Assembly (NCBI RefSeq): GCF_024346055.1 | Contig: NZ_JAGQCH010000016.1 | Span: forward strand, 1-64,000 | Source of the DNA: Cyanobium sp. Cruz CV13-4-11 | GTDB taxonomy: Bacteria; Cyanobacteriota; Cyanobacteriia; PCC-6307; Cyanobiaceae | Direction: 5' to 3' | Length of the DNA: 64,000 nt | Part shown: positions 17,723 through 26,525 of the stretch, piece after piece | Layout of the letters: each line of letters opens with the position of its first letter | How positions within the stretch are numbered: the first letter of the stretch is position 1 | The notes under the pieces: generated by a model | The model's database searches: none | Seen by the model: only the letters and a program-made list of their open reading frames with translations | What the model was told of the DNA's origin: nothing | Made by a program: the position numbers and the translations under genes

Positions 17723-18516
17723 GCGCCCCTGCATCGGCCTACCTGGAGCTGGAGGCCGTCGAGACCTGGCTGGGCCCGCGCCGGGTGTTCGACGATCTCT
17801 CCCTGCGCCTGCACCGCGGCGAGCACACCGTGGTGCTGGGCCCCAACGGCTCCGGCAAGAGCTCGCTGGTGAAGCTGCTCAGCCGCGAGCTCTACCCCGT
17901 GGTCAAGCCGGGCTCCTCCCTGCGGATCTTCGGCAGCGAAACGGTGAACCTCTGGGAACTGCGCGGCCGCATCGGCCTGGTGTCCCAGGATCTGCAGGCC
18001 GCCTACGGGGGCCGGGCGCCTGCCGCCGATGTGGTGCTCTCCGGCTTCTTCGGCTCGGTGGGCATCGGCCGCAGCCAGGTGGCTTCCACCGCCCAGCATC
18101 GGCGCGCGGCGGCGTTGATGGCGCAGTTGGGGCTGGCCGACCTGGCAGAGCGCCCCTACGGCCAGCTCTCCGACGGGCAGCGGCGGCGCCTGCTGCTGGC
18201 CCGCGCCCTGGTGCACGGGCCCGAGGTGCTGGTGCTGGATGAACCCACCAACGGGCTCGACCTGAAGGCGAAACACCAGTTGCTGGCGATCCTGCGCGAG
18301 CTGGCCCGCGCCGGCACCACCCTGCTGCTGGTGACCCACCAGATCGAGACGATCCTGCCCGAGATCAGCCGTTGCGTGCTGCTGCGCGAGGGGAAGGTGG
18401 TGGGCGACGGCCCCGCGGCCCAGTTGCTGCGGGATGCCCCCCTCAGCGCCCTGTTCGCCACCCCCCTGCGGGTGTGCGAGGCGAACGGTTACCGCCAGGT
18501 GTTGCCGGCGGGCTGA
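17719..18516 (+). CDS. ABC transporter ATP-binding protein
   Basis: A 265-residue ATPase with Walker [15 protein letters not shown] (about residue 46), a Q-loop in [11 protein letters not shown], the signature [15 protein letters not shown], Walker [13 protein letters not shown] and a switch His in LLVTHQ. It resembles the ModF/YlmA-like single ATPases involved in metal or unknown import. No permease is nearby. It starts with GTG overlapping the rimK stop. Substrate unknown. Confidence 0.85.
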   Translation: MSAPASAYLELEAVETWLGPRRVFDDLSLRLHRGEHTVVLGPNGSGKSSLVKLLSRELYPVVKPGSSLRIFGSETVNLWELRGRIGLVSQDLQAAYGGRAPAADVVLSGFFGSVGIGRSQVASTAQHRRAAALMAQLGLADLAERPYGQLSDGQRRRLLLARALVHGPEVLVLDEPTNGLDLKAKHQLLAILRELARAGTTLLLVTHQIETILPEISRCVLLREGKVVGDGPAAQLLRDAPLSALFATPLRVCEANGYRQVLPAG

Positions 18517-18534
18517 GCCGCCATCATTCGGGAC

Positions 18535-20736
18535 ATGTGCCGTGGCTTCCGGGTGCCCCGTCTGATCCGACTGCTGCTGGCCTTCCTGACCGCCTGTCTG
18601 CTGCCGCTGATGGGCCTGTCAACGGCAGCGCTGTCAGCTGCTCAGGTGCCTCCGCCGTCCTCCACGGGCCTCAACACCTACGTGCCCCTGGAGAGCCAAC
18701 CCTTCCACGGCCAGCTGCTGGATCTGAAGCAGCAATGGACGGATGCGCCCCTCAACCAGGTGGTGGGGGACAGCCCGCGGGCCACCCTGCTCAACTTCTA
18801 TGTGGTGATGGCCCAGGTGAGCCGCGATATCGCACGGATCGAGGCCAAGGCTGAGGCGACCCCCGGGCTGTTGTTGTCCAGCGCCTTGCGTCACGAACTG
18901 GCGCTGATCAACAGCTACTTCGAGGAGGCGGTGAAGGCCCTGGATGTCTCAGAGATTCCCCAGAGCATCCGGGCGGATTTCGCAGATGAATATGCCCTCA
19001 AGCTCAAGGTGATTCTCGATTACGTCTTCACCCACAGCCGCAAGCCTTTCGAGATTCCTGATGCGGCCGGGATGAAGGCCCTGAACGATGGACGGGTGAA
19101 CCCCAGCGCCAGCTGGACCATCCCCGGCACCTCCATCACCCTCACGGATGAGGGGACAGAAGGGGGCCGGGATCGTGGCTACCGGTTCTCCGCCTTCACG
19201 GTGGCCCAGATCCCCAGCCTTTACGAAGAGATCAAGAATCAGCGGGCGTCTTCCACGGGCGAATCCAGCCTGCTGACGCCAGCGATCTATGACGGCTTCA
19301 GCCTCAGGCCCGGCCACATCCTGCCGCCCAAGTGGTATCTGAGCATTCCCGCTGGCTTCCGTCGCCGCGTGCTGGAGGCCCATCTCTGGGACCAGACCCT
19401 GTTCCAGATCGTGTTGGGCCTGTTGGCCCTGACGGCCTTCGCCCTCGTTCAGTTCCGGCTGGTGCTGGCCCTGCTGGCCACTTACCGGATGACCGAACGG
19501 GCCGCCAGCCAACCACCCACACCCCTGGCGATCTGGCGCGTCGACAACATCGCCTGGCACCGGGTGCTGCTGGCGGTGGTGGCCCTGCCCATCACCCGGC
19601 TGGTGGAACTGCTGCTGGACCACTACGTCAACGTCACCGGCCTGCCCCTGCAGGTGCTGATGTACCTGCTCTACACGCTCTACTTCTGCTGGGCGGGCTT
19701 GTTCAGCTTCTTCCTGATGGAGGCCCTCGGCCGCAGCTTGGCGGAATGGGTCACGATTCTGCGCGGCCGGCGCAACGCCCTGCAGCTGAGCCGCGTCAGC
19801 AATCTGGTGATGCCGGTCTGCCGGGTGCTGGGGGCCATCATCGGCGTCTCCCTGATGTACCGGCTGCTGATCCTGCTGGGCCTGCCGGGCTCCACCGTGC
19901 TGGCCTTCTCCGCCGTGCCCGGCCTGGCCATCGGCCTCGGGGCTTCCAAGCTGCTGGGCAACCTGTTCGCCGGTCTGTCGATCCAGACCGACCGTCCGCT
20001 GCGGGTGGGGGAGTTCTGCCGCATCGGCAGCAATCTGGGCTATGTCACCAAGATCGGCCTGCGCTCCCTGGAGCTGCAGACCCATGAAAGTCGCGTCACG
20101 ATCCCCAATTCGGTCGTCGATGAGGAGACGATCGTCAACTATTCCCTGCGCTCGGATCAGGCGCAGGATGCGGTGCAGCATGTCTTCGAGCTGCACCTGC
20201 CCCTGCCGCCCGAGCTCACCCCCGACCAGCTGGACGACCTGGTGCATTACGGCCGCCTGCACCTCACCGAGCTGCCGGGTCTGTCCGCCGCCCAGGTGTT
20301 CCTCGACCAGGCCCCTGGCGATGGGGAGTTGCTGCTGCGCTGTTGCGGGCAGATTCATGCCCCCAACTGGACCGATTACCTCACCCTGCGGGAAGCGATC
20401 CTGCTGCGGTTGCGGCAGCTCCTGGATCAGGTGATCCGCTCCCGCATGGTGATCGGCGTGGCCTACGACACCACCCAGGAGCAACTGCAACGCATCCCGG
20501 ACCTGATCGCCTCCCTGTTCGAGGCCGAACCCCTGGCCACCTTCCGGGCCTGTCGCCTGATGGCCATCAGCGACTTCAGCTACGACTTCACCTACGACTA
20601 CCGCTCCTCCCAGCCCACCTACGCGGCGTTCAAGGATGAGGTGGCCCGCCTCAACCGCGCCCTGCTGGCCCTGTTCGCCGCTGAAGGGATCGCGATCCCC
20701 TACCCCACCCAGGCGGAGGTCCAGCTCGATGCCTGA
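18535..20736 (+). CDS. Large MscS-family mechanosensitive channel
   Basis: A 733-residue protein with a signal or first membrane segment (RLLLAFLTACLLPLMGLS) and a periplasmic helical domain to about residue 285. Several membrane helices follow between about residues 295 and 470, including the pore-lining helix with FSAVPGLAIGLGASKLLGNLFAG. The MscS beta domain is next (RPLRVGEFCRIGSNLGYV, then TIPNSVVDEETIVNYS). A cytoplasmic C-terminal domain completes it. Such channels release osmolytes under hypo-osmotic shock. The end overlaps the next gene by eight bases. Confidence 0.85.
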   Translation: MCRGFRVPRLIRLLLAFLTACLLPLMGLSTAALSAAQVPPPSSTGLNTYVPLESQPFHGQLLDLKQQWTDAPLNQVVGDSPRATLLNFYVVMAQVSRDIARIEAKAEATPGLLLSSALRHELALINSYFEEAVKALDVSEIPQSIRADFADEYALKLKVILDYVFTHSRKPFEIPDAAGMKALNDGRVNPSASWTIPGTSITLTDEGTEGGRDRGYRFSAFTVAQIPSLYEEIKNQRASSTGESSLLTPAIYDGFSLRPGHILPPKWYLSIPAGFRRRVLEAHLWDQTLFQIVLGLLALTAFALVQFRLVLALLATYRMTERAASQPPTPLAIWRVDNIAWHRVLLAVVALPITRLVELLLDHYVNVTGLPLQVLMYLLYTLYFCWAGLFSFFLMEALGRSLAEWVTILRGRRNALQLSRVSNLVMPVCRVLGAIIGVSLMYRLLILLGLPGSTVLAFSAVPGLAIGLGASKLLGNLFAGLSIQTDRPLRVGEFCRIGSNLGYVTKIGLRSLELQTHESRVTIPNSVVDEETIVNYSLRSDQAQDAVQHVFELHLPLPPELTPDQLDDLVHYGRLHLTELPGLSAAQVFLDQAPGDGELLLRCCGQIHAPNWTDYLTLREAILLRLRQLLDQVIRSRMVIGVAYDTTQEQLQRIPDLIASLFEAEPLATFRACRLMAISDFSYDFTYDYRSSQPTYAAFKDEVARLNRALLALFAAEGIAIPYPTQAEVQLDA

Positions 20737-21298
20737 CCTGACGCTCCAGACCCTGGCGGGCTGCGGCCTGGTGATCGGTGCCTATCCGCGCTTCCGCTAC
20801 GACGCCCGTGGCGGCGGGGGCGTGGGGAGGCTCAGCGACGGGGACAGCACCGGTTCGCAGCGGCTCCGCTTCGACCCCGACGTCTTGCACATCCCTCCGC
20901 TCCACTGGCGCACCACCCGGTTCCTGGGTCTGCCGTTGCCCCCGGGGCTGGTGATCACGATCCACCCCCAACGGTTCGACGGCAGCCTCGATGGCGCCAC
21001 CGGCGCGATGGCGCTGCGCTTCTGCGCCCGCTTCCGCTTCGCCATCGGCTCCCTCTATCGGGCACCGGATCTGATCGTCGACACGACGCTCAGCACCGGT
21101 CCGGTGCAGGGTCGCCGCCACCAGGCCACGGGCCAGCCCCTCGACGGCGATGGCCAGGCGCAGCTGGTGGGGGTGGCCACCATCGCCCCCAGTGGCGATC
21201 CGTTTCTCGACCGGTTCCTGGGTCTGCCCGATGAGGCCCTGGCGCTGCTGCGCTGCCGGTTCGGTCCGCTGGCGCCGGCGGGCCAAGACTTACCTTGA
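20729..21298 (+). CDS. Hypothetical protein, coupled to the MscS gene
   Basis: A 189-residue, mainly beta protein starting MPDLTLQTLAGCGLVIG, with an ATG that overlaps the end of the mscS gene. Segments such as RFDPDVLHIPPLHWRTTRFLG and MALRFCARFRFAIGSLYRA suggest a lipocalin-like or DUF1997-like beta fold, but I cannot assign it. The overlap implies co-translation with the channel. Confidence 0.5.
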   Translation: MPDLTLQTLAGCGLVIGAYPRFRYDARGGGGVGRLSDGDSTGSQRLRFDPDVLHIPPLHWRTTRFLGLPLPPGLVITIHPQRFDGSLDGATGAMALRFCARFRFAIGSLYRAPDLIVDTTLSTGPVQGRRHQATGQPLDGDGQAQLVGVATIAPSGDPFLDRFLGLPDEALALLRCRFGPLAPAGQDLP

Positions 21299-21321
21299 CC
21301 CCCTCGACGCCTGCTCCCGCC

Positions 21322-21936
21322 ATGCATCCCCTGCCGTTGCATCTCGGAGCGGGCAGTGATCTGCGCGCCAGCCTCGAGCAGCTGGGGACCCAGGCAGGCG
21401 CCTCCGGGTTCGTGCTGGGGGTGGTGGGCGACCTCTCCCAGGCGGCCTTCCAGTGCCCGGGCCAGGACGAGCCCACCGTGCTTCAGGGTCACCTGGAGAT
21501 CATCACCCTGCAGGGCACCGTGGCGCCCCAGGGGGTGCACCTGCACCTGAGCCTGTCCGATGGCGAGTGCCAGGTGTGGGGCGGCCACCTCGAACACGGC
21601 AGCCTGGTGCTCAGGGGCGCCGACCTGCTGGTGGGCTTCCTGCCCACGGCCGCGCCCCCGGAGCCAGCGGCCGCGGCGGCCGCCCCCGCCCAGCCGCGGG
21701 TGGCGATCGCCGTGCGCAGCGGCTGCCCCTTTTCGGCCCGGGCCCTGCGCATGCTGCGCACCCTCGGCATCCCCCACGTGGTGCAGCTGGCCGACGACGA
21801 GGACGTCCGTCAGCAGGTCGCTGAACGCAGCGGCCGCGGCTCCATGCCCCAGGTGTTCATCGATGGCCAGCCCATCGGCGGCTACGACGCCCTGGCTGAT
21901 CTGCACGGCCGCGGCGCCCTCGACCACCTGCGCTGA
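21322..21936 (+). CDS. PPC/DUF296 domain fused to a glutaredoxin domain
   Basis: A 204-residue two-domain protein. Residues 1-110 match the PPC/DUF296 (plant and prokaryote conserved) fold: LPLHLGAGSDLRASLEQLG, FVLGVVGDLSQAAFQCPG and the histidine-bearing HLEIITLQGTV and CQVWGGHLEHG. An Ala/Pro linker follows at about residues 111-126, and then a glutaredoxin with active site GCPFSARAL (residues 134-142) and the glutathione-binding SMPQVFIDGQPIGGYDAL. The second active-site Cys is replaced by Ser (CPFS), so it is of the monothiol form. I do not know this fusion from textbook families. It may be a redox sensor or glutathione-linked PPC protein. Confidence 0.75.
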   Translation: MHPLPLHLGAGSDLRASLEQLGTQAGASGFVLGVVGDLSQAAFQCPGQDEPTVLQGHLEIITLQGTVAPQGVHLHLSLSDGECQVWGGHLEHGSLVLRGADLLVGFLPTAAPPEPAAAAAAPAQPRVAIAVRSGCPFSARALRMLRTLGIPHVVQLADDEDVRQQVAERSGRGSMPQVFIDGQPIGGYDALADLHGRGALDHLR

Positions 21937-21948
21937 GGGTGCACCCGC

Positions 21949-22650
21949 CTAGCGGGTCAGCTCCGGAAACTGCGTCTTCAACCGGGCCACCTTCGGCTGG
22001 TCGTGGAACACGACGTAGGGATGGGCGGGGTTGCGGGCGACGAAGTCCTGGTGGTAGGCCTCGGCGGGGGTGAAGCCGCGCCAGTCCTCCACCGTGGTGA
22101 CGATCGGCCGCGGCAGGGCGCCGGCGCGGTTCAGCTGGGCGATGTAAGCCGTGGCCACCCGGCGCTGCTCCGGGTCGGTGGGGACGATCGCCGAGCGGTA
22201 CTGGGAGCCCACATCCGGACCCTGGCGGTTCAGCTGGGTGGGGTCGTGGGCGACGGCGAAGAACACCTGCAGTAGCTGGCCGTAGCTCACCCGGGCCGGG
22301 TCGTAGGTGATGCGGATGCCCTCGGCGTGGCCGGTGTCGCCGCCACTCACGCGGTCGTAGGCGGCGGTGGCCGGGCTGCCGCCGGTGTAGCCGTTCACCA
22401 CCTCGGTGACGCCGTTGAGGTGCTCGAACACCGCCTCCATGCCCCAGAAACAACCGCCGGCCAGGACCGCCGTGGCGGGCGGACCGGCCGCCAGGGTGAG
22501 CCCGGTGGCGGGATCGGGCAGGCTGGCCGCCGCGGCGCTGGAGGCCCCCAGGCGGGGCAGAAGGCCCGCCGCGATCAGCGGCAATGCCAGCAGGCTGACG
22601 GCCAGGGCCGAGAGGGCGCTGGCTGTGGTGAGGCGCGGCGACAGTCGCAT
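21949..22650 (-). CDS. msrA: Exported peptide-methionine (S)-S-oxide reductase MsrA
   Basis: A 233-residue MsrA with an N-terminal hydrophobic segment (SALSALAVSLLALPLIAAGLL) that should export or anchor it. The catalytic motif GGCFWGMEAVF lies at about residues 65-75, followed by VVNGYTGG and SGDTGHAEGIRI, all normal. It repairs oxidised methionine in periplasmic or lumenal proteins. It is convergent with the PPC-glutaredoxin gene, another redox function, but on the other strand. Confidence 0.9.
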   Translation of the reverse strand: MRLSPRLTTASALSALAVSLLALPLIAAGLLPRLGASSAAAASLPDPATGLTLAAGPPATAVLAGGCFWGMEAVFEHLNGVTEVVNGYTGGSPATAAYDRVSGGDTGHAEGIRITYDPARVSYGQLLQVFFAVAHDPTQLNRQGPDVGSQYRSAIVPTDPEQRRVATAYIAQLNRAGALPRPIVTTVEDWRGFTPAEAYHQDFVARNPAHPYVVFHDQPKVARLKTQFPELTR

Positions 22651-22736
22651 TGGCCGAAACGCGGTGGATGGTTGGACTACCGGCCAGGACCCCCAGCGGA
22701 TTTCCCCGTAAGGTCGATCAGAGCGAAGGAACCTCC

Positions 22737-23018
22737 ATGGCAGCCCGCCTCGCGATCGGCCCGGTGGACGTCAGTCCCGAGGTGCGCGAGTGGGTGGATC
22801 GTGAAACGCTGCAGCGCCTGGTGGCCCGCCACCGCCGCGGCGACTGGGGCGTGGTGGATGCCCGCGATGCCCGGGACAACACCATCGCGGCCTACCGCCA
22901 GCAGGGTTCGCTGCGCAGCGTCTTCGACCTCGGCCAGGGCCTGCAGGTGTGGATCCTCACCCATGATCTTGGCACCGACCGGCTGCACACCCTGGTGCTG
23001 CTGCCGAGTGACGAATAG
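22737..23018 (+). CDS. Small hypothetical protein
   Basis: A 93-residue soluble protein: VREWVDRETLQRLVARHRRG is an amphipathic helix, followed by DWGVVDARDARDNTIAAY and strands such as LQVWILTHDLG and HTLVLLPSDE. This pattern (HRRGDWG then VWILT and LLP at the end) recurs in small proteins annotated as hypothetical or plasmid-related, with no established function. The ATG at 22737 fits the end of a purine-rich leader. It is divergent from msrA. Confidence 0.55.
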   Translation: MAARLAIGPVDVSPEVREWVDRETLQRLVARHRRGDWGVVDARDARDNTIAAYRQQGSLRSVFDLGQGLQVWILTHDLGTDRLHTLVLLPSDE

Positions 23019-23896
23019 AGCCTTGATGGATAGGTTGGGCGATCTTCCGTATGCATACCATGCACGACTCGCCAGCCCTGATCAGATGAAACGGGCCTGA
23101 CTTGTCAGGCTGCTGATGACAATCAGGCTTCACGTCCATCGGCAGGCAGTTCTTGCTAATCGCCTGCGCTGGAGCTTCACCCCCATCCATCCCCGGCGCC
23201 AGACCTGGGAAAGCTTGGCTGTTCTCCAGTGCCCCTTATGTACATGATGGCACAGTCTTCATAATTTCTTCCGTCAGCATGTGTTGCCTTGCCTCTGGAC
23301 GGGGGGTGGGATGCCGTAGATGTGGTCACCAGGTTGTTGGGAGGTGAAGAATTGATCGAGCTTCGGCAGCCCAGGCGTCAGTCTCCGTCCAGGCTTCAGG
23401 GTCCGCCGACCCAATCGTCTGAGGTGCTCACTGGCGAGCCAGGCTCGGCGGCGCTGGGGTGGTCTCCGGCCGACGAGCTGGACGCCCTTGAGACCGTCTG
23501 GGAAAGCCTCTGTCAGGACGCCACCAGCCCGGGAGCTCCCCTGCAGCTGCCGAGCCTTCCCAGCCCAGGCCTGGCCCGTGGGGGTGCCCAGCGCCCCCTT
23601 CGCCAGCGGAATCGCCTCGCCGGCGCCAACGGGCGGCTGGTCTCCTGAGCTTTTCTTCGCTTTTCTCAATTCTTCGTGGTGAAGGAATGTATGGATCTTT
23701 CGCCAGGCGCTTAGCGCTGTAACGATCTTGGTTTCTTCGCTCCGAATCGGGTAAGACTCGCGGCTTGACATCGTCGACGGGCAGCCCTTCCGGAGAAAAC
23801 GATTCTGTCGTGCGTCTGCACCGGTTTCCGCCAGAAGCCGCCAGCTCCCCTGCCCATGGCGATGTTCTTCCCTCTGCCCTTTGCGTTGTTTTTCCC
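23019..23896 (+). other. Long region without a recognisable gene upstream of the isolated rod linker
   Basis: About 880 bases separate the small hypothetical gene from the linker. Several frames stay open on both strands, but none resembles a known protein; the plus-strand frame at 23289-23648 and the minus-strand frame near 23274-23975 are low-complexity Pro/Arg-rich. A short hairpin (GCCTGA-CTTG-TCAGGC) lies at 23095-23110, but without a U-tract. The stretch probably includes the linker promoter and a long leader; I see no clear promoter match. Confidence 0.4.
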
Positions 23897-24832
23897 ATGG
23901 CCCTGGTCCAAGCCCCTTCCCTTGGCATCGAGCGTTTCGCGGATGATCGCAACAAGGAGAACTGGTCGAAGGCATCGCCGCAGGATCGTGATGGCATCAT
24001 CCGGCTGGTGTATCAGCAGGTGCTGGGCCAGCAGTATGTGATGCAGAACGAGCGCCTTGCCGGTGCCGAATCCCTGTTCAGAAACGGCTATCTCACCGTG
24101 CAGGAATTCGTACGCACCCTCGCGAAAAGCGGACTCTATCGCGCCCGTTTCTTCGAATCCTGCAATCCCTACCGCTTCATTGAGCTCAACCACAAGCATC
24201 TCCTGGGCCGTGCTCCCCACAACAAGGCCGAGATGCTGCATCACTTCACGATCCTGCAGGAGCAGGGCTACGACGCCGAGATCGATTCCTACATCGACAG
24301 CCCCGAGTACCAGGAGCGCTTCGGCTCCGATGTGGTGCCCTACCTCCACGGCTGGGACTATTCCGCCGGCCACCAGGGTCAGCAGTTCTCCTGGCTGATG
24401 CAGTTGGCCGGTGGAGCGGCCGCCTCGGTGAAGGGTGACAGCGCCGGCACCCGCTTCAAGCTGGGCAGGGCCCTGCACCAGGACCGGGCGGTGACGGTGT
24501 CGGTCAGGCGTCCTCGCTTCAGCGGTGAATCCTTCTTCCAGGCCAACCTGGGCCAGGGGGGCGCCAGCGTGGATGGCCCGGTCCCCCGGAACGGCCAGCC
24601 CAGCGATGCCTCCCGTGGCCACCGGGCGGAGGCCCTGGTGGTGTCGGCCGGCGTGCGTGGCACCAGCGGCTCCAGTGGCCGGGTGGCCACCATCACCGCC
24701 ACCGGGCTGGTGAACAACGCCGTGGTGCGCAGCGGTGCCTACGTGATGCGGGTGCCCTACAGCCGCATGAATGAGGCCCTGCAGCGGGTGCAGCGTCTCG
24801 GTGGCCGGGTGGTGCGCGTCAGCGTCAACTGA
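23897..24832 (+). CDS. Hybrid phycobilisome rod linker (CpcC-type N-terminus, CpcD-type C-terminus)
   Basis: A 311-residue linker. Residues 1-200 match the PBS linker domain and are very similar to the cpcC product at 60916-61767 (GIERFADDRNKENW, EFVRTLAKSGLYRARFFE, FIELNHKHLLGRAPHNKAEM). The tail from about residue 245 resembles the small CpcD-like linker at 63418-63675 (VSAGVRGTSGSSG then VPYSRMNEALQRVQRLGGRVV). The expected role is attaching or ending phycocyanin rods in the phycobilisome. It stands alone, about 35 kb from the cpc cluster. The start is at the ATG matching the cpcC beginning. Confidence 0.85.
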   Translation: MALVQAPSLGIERFADDRNKENWSKASPQDRDGIIRLVYQQVLGQQYVMQNERLAGAESLFRNGYLTVQEFVRTLAKSGLYRARFFESCNPYRFIELNHKHLLGRAPHNKAEMLHHFTILQEQGYDAEIDSYIDSPEYQERFGSDVVPYLHGWDYSAGHQGQQFSWLMQLAGGAAASVKGDSAGTRFKLGRALHQDRAVTVSVRRPRFSGESFFQANLGQGGASVDGPVPRNGQPSDASRGHRAEALVVSAGVRGTSGSSGRVATITATGLVNNAVVRSGAYVMRVPYSRMNEALQRVQRLGGRVVRVSVN

Positions 24833-24849
24833 GTCAGCGCCCGGGGGGG

Positions 24850-26502
24850 TCAGGGCCGCAGGTCCACCCCCCTCCGGGCCAGAAGCTGGCGGCAGGCCAT
24901 CAGGGCCGAAAGGCTCACCCCGGCGGTGCCTTCGCCGGGGTGGATGGCATCGCCGCAGAGCCACAGGCCCGGCATGGGGGTGCGGCTGGCCAGGCCGAAG
25001 GGGCCGAAGCGGCTGGGGTGCTGGCCCAGGCCGCCCACGTAGCCCCAGGGCCGGCCGGTCCAGCCGGCAAAGCCCCGGGGGGTGGCCAGCTCCCCGTGCA
25101 GCCAGTTGGCGGGCCCCACCCCCAGCAACGGCTCCAGGCCGACCTGGATCGCGGCCATCGCCCGCTGCTTGCGGGCCTGATAGGCGGCCTCCTCCATGCC
25201 GAACCAGGGACGGGCCGGGGTGAACAGGCTGGCGATCACCGTGGCCCGCCCGGCGGGAGCCCGGCCATCCCCCTCCTGGCTCACCGAGACGAACAGGGAG
25301 CCCGGTTCTTTGGCCGCCAGCTGCAGATGGCTGGGGCACCCCGGCGGCAGCTTGTGCCGTTCGACGGCCCCGTAGAACACCTGGGCCCCGCTGGGTTCGT
25401 GCAGGGTCTCGAGGCGGCGGCGATAGCCGGCCGGCAGGGCGGCCCCCAGCAGGGCCGGCAGGGTCTGGGGGGGCAGGCTGACCACCACCTCGTCGGCCGC
25501 CAGGGTGAAGTTCGCCTCCGGGGCACCGGAGTCGCCGGTGCGAGCCGTCAGGCGCCGGCCCTTGATCTGCCAGTGCTCGCCCGGCCGGCCAGGCGGCTCC
25601 AGCCGATCGACGCGGTGCCGCAGCCGCAAGCGACCGCCCTGCTGTGCCAGGGCCTGCTCGAGGCTGTCGCTGAGGGACTGCATCGAGCCCTCCAGGTGCC
25701 AGAGCCCCAGCGGTTCCTGCACCATCGCCAGCACGGTGGCCCCGTACAGCGCGGCCGTGCGATCGGCGGGCTCCTGGGAATAGAGCTTCAGTTGCAGGTC
25801 GAGGAAGCGCCGTAATCGGCCATCGGCGGCGCAGCCTGTGATGCGCTGCAGGTCGGCCACCGTGGCGGTGGTGAGCAGGCCGCTGGCCAGCGTGCCTGGC
25901 CCCACCGCCCCCAGCAGCTGACCCAGATCCCACCAGGAGCGGGGCGGCAGCACCGGATCCTGCGAGGCGAAAGCCCAGTTGGCCCGGTGGACGGCATCGC
26001 AGAGGGCCCAGAAGCGGCCACTGCCGGGGAACTGCCTCAGCCGTTCCTGGCGCCAGCGCTCCGGGTCGCGCCAGATCGATACCGGTGGACGGCCATCGCC
26101 CAGATCCACCACGCAGCCGGGGTCCAGCGGCACGGCCGCCGGCTGTTCCACCCCCAGATGGTGGAACAGCCGCGCGTGGATGCCGGCGGGGTGGCCCGCA
26201 CCCCCTGCCTCCAGCCCCGCCACCTGGGTGGCCCCCACGTCGAACACGTAGGGCCCGCGACGGAAGGTGCCGGCACAGCCGCCGCTCTGGCGATGGGCTT
26301 CGAGCAGCTCCACCTGGAGTCCTTGCTTCGCCAGCAGTGCGGCCGCCGTCAGGCCGGCGATGCCGGCGCCCACCACCACCACATCCGCCCTGGGCCTGTC
26401 GCTGGGGTTCAACGCTGTCGAACAGCTGCAATCTGGATGGTGGCAGGGCCGGCGCTGCAGGCGTGGATGGGGCCTGGCAGGCAGGCACTTGAGGGATTCC
26501 AC
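24850..26502 (-). CDS. crtD: Carotenoid C-3',4' desaturase CrtD (FAD-dependent oxidoreductase)
   Basis: A 550-residue flavoprotein of the CrtI/CrtISO type. The Rossmann motif [20 protein letters not shown] sits at about residues 41-60, with [13 protein letters not shown] after it. Mid-protein sequence includes [19 protein letters not shown] and [19 protein letters not shown]. The C-terminal FAD loop reads [21 protein letters not shown]. The match to cyanobacterial CrtD (desaturation for myxoxanthophyll synthesis) is by recollection of the family; a carotenoid isomerase of the CrtISO type is the main alternative. The N-terminal 40 residues before the Rossmann motif are unusual, so the start may be later. 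It is convergent with the linker. Confidence 0.7.
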   Translation of the reverse strand: MESLKCLPARPHPRLQRRPCHHPDCSCSTALNPSDRPRADVVVVGAGIAGLTAAALLAKQGLQVELLEAHRQSGGCAGTFRRGPYVFDVGATQVAGLEAGGAGHPAGIHARLFHHLGVEQPAAVPLDPGCVVDLGDGRPPVSIWRDPERWRQERLRQFPGSGRFWALCDAVHRANWAFASQDPVLPPRSWWDLGQLLGAVGPGTLASGLLTTATVADLQRITGCAADGRLRRFLDLQLKLYSQEPADRTAALYGATVLAMVQEPLGLWHLEGSMQSLSDSLEQALAQQGGRLRLRHRVDRLEPPGRPGEHWQIKGRRLTARTGDSGAPEANFTLAADEVVVSLPPQTLPALLGAALPAGYRRRLETLHEPSGAQVFYGAVERHKLPPGCPSHLQLAAKEPGSLFVSVSQEGDGRAPAGRATVIASLFTPARPWFGMEEAAYQARKQRAMAAIQVGLEPLLGVGPANWLHGELATPRGFAGWTGRPWGYVGGLGQHPSRFGPFGLASRTPMPGLWLCGDAIHPGEGTAGVSLSALMACRQLLARRGVDLRP

Positions 26503-26525
26503 GGGCGCTCTGCGAGGCTCCCTTC

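Noticed and set aside
23095-23110. A perfect GCCTGA-CTTG-TCAGGC hairpin considered as a terminator
   Set aside because: No U-tract follows; too short to support a call on its own.
23289-23648. A 119-codon frame in the long gap before the rod linker
   Set aside because: Pro/Arg-rich, no similarity to a known protein and no ribosome site; kept only as part of the unassigned region.
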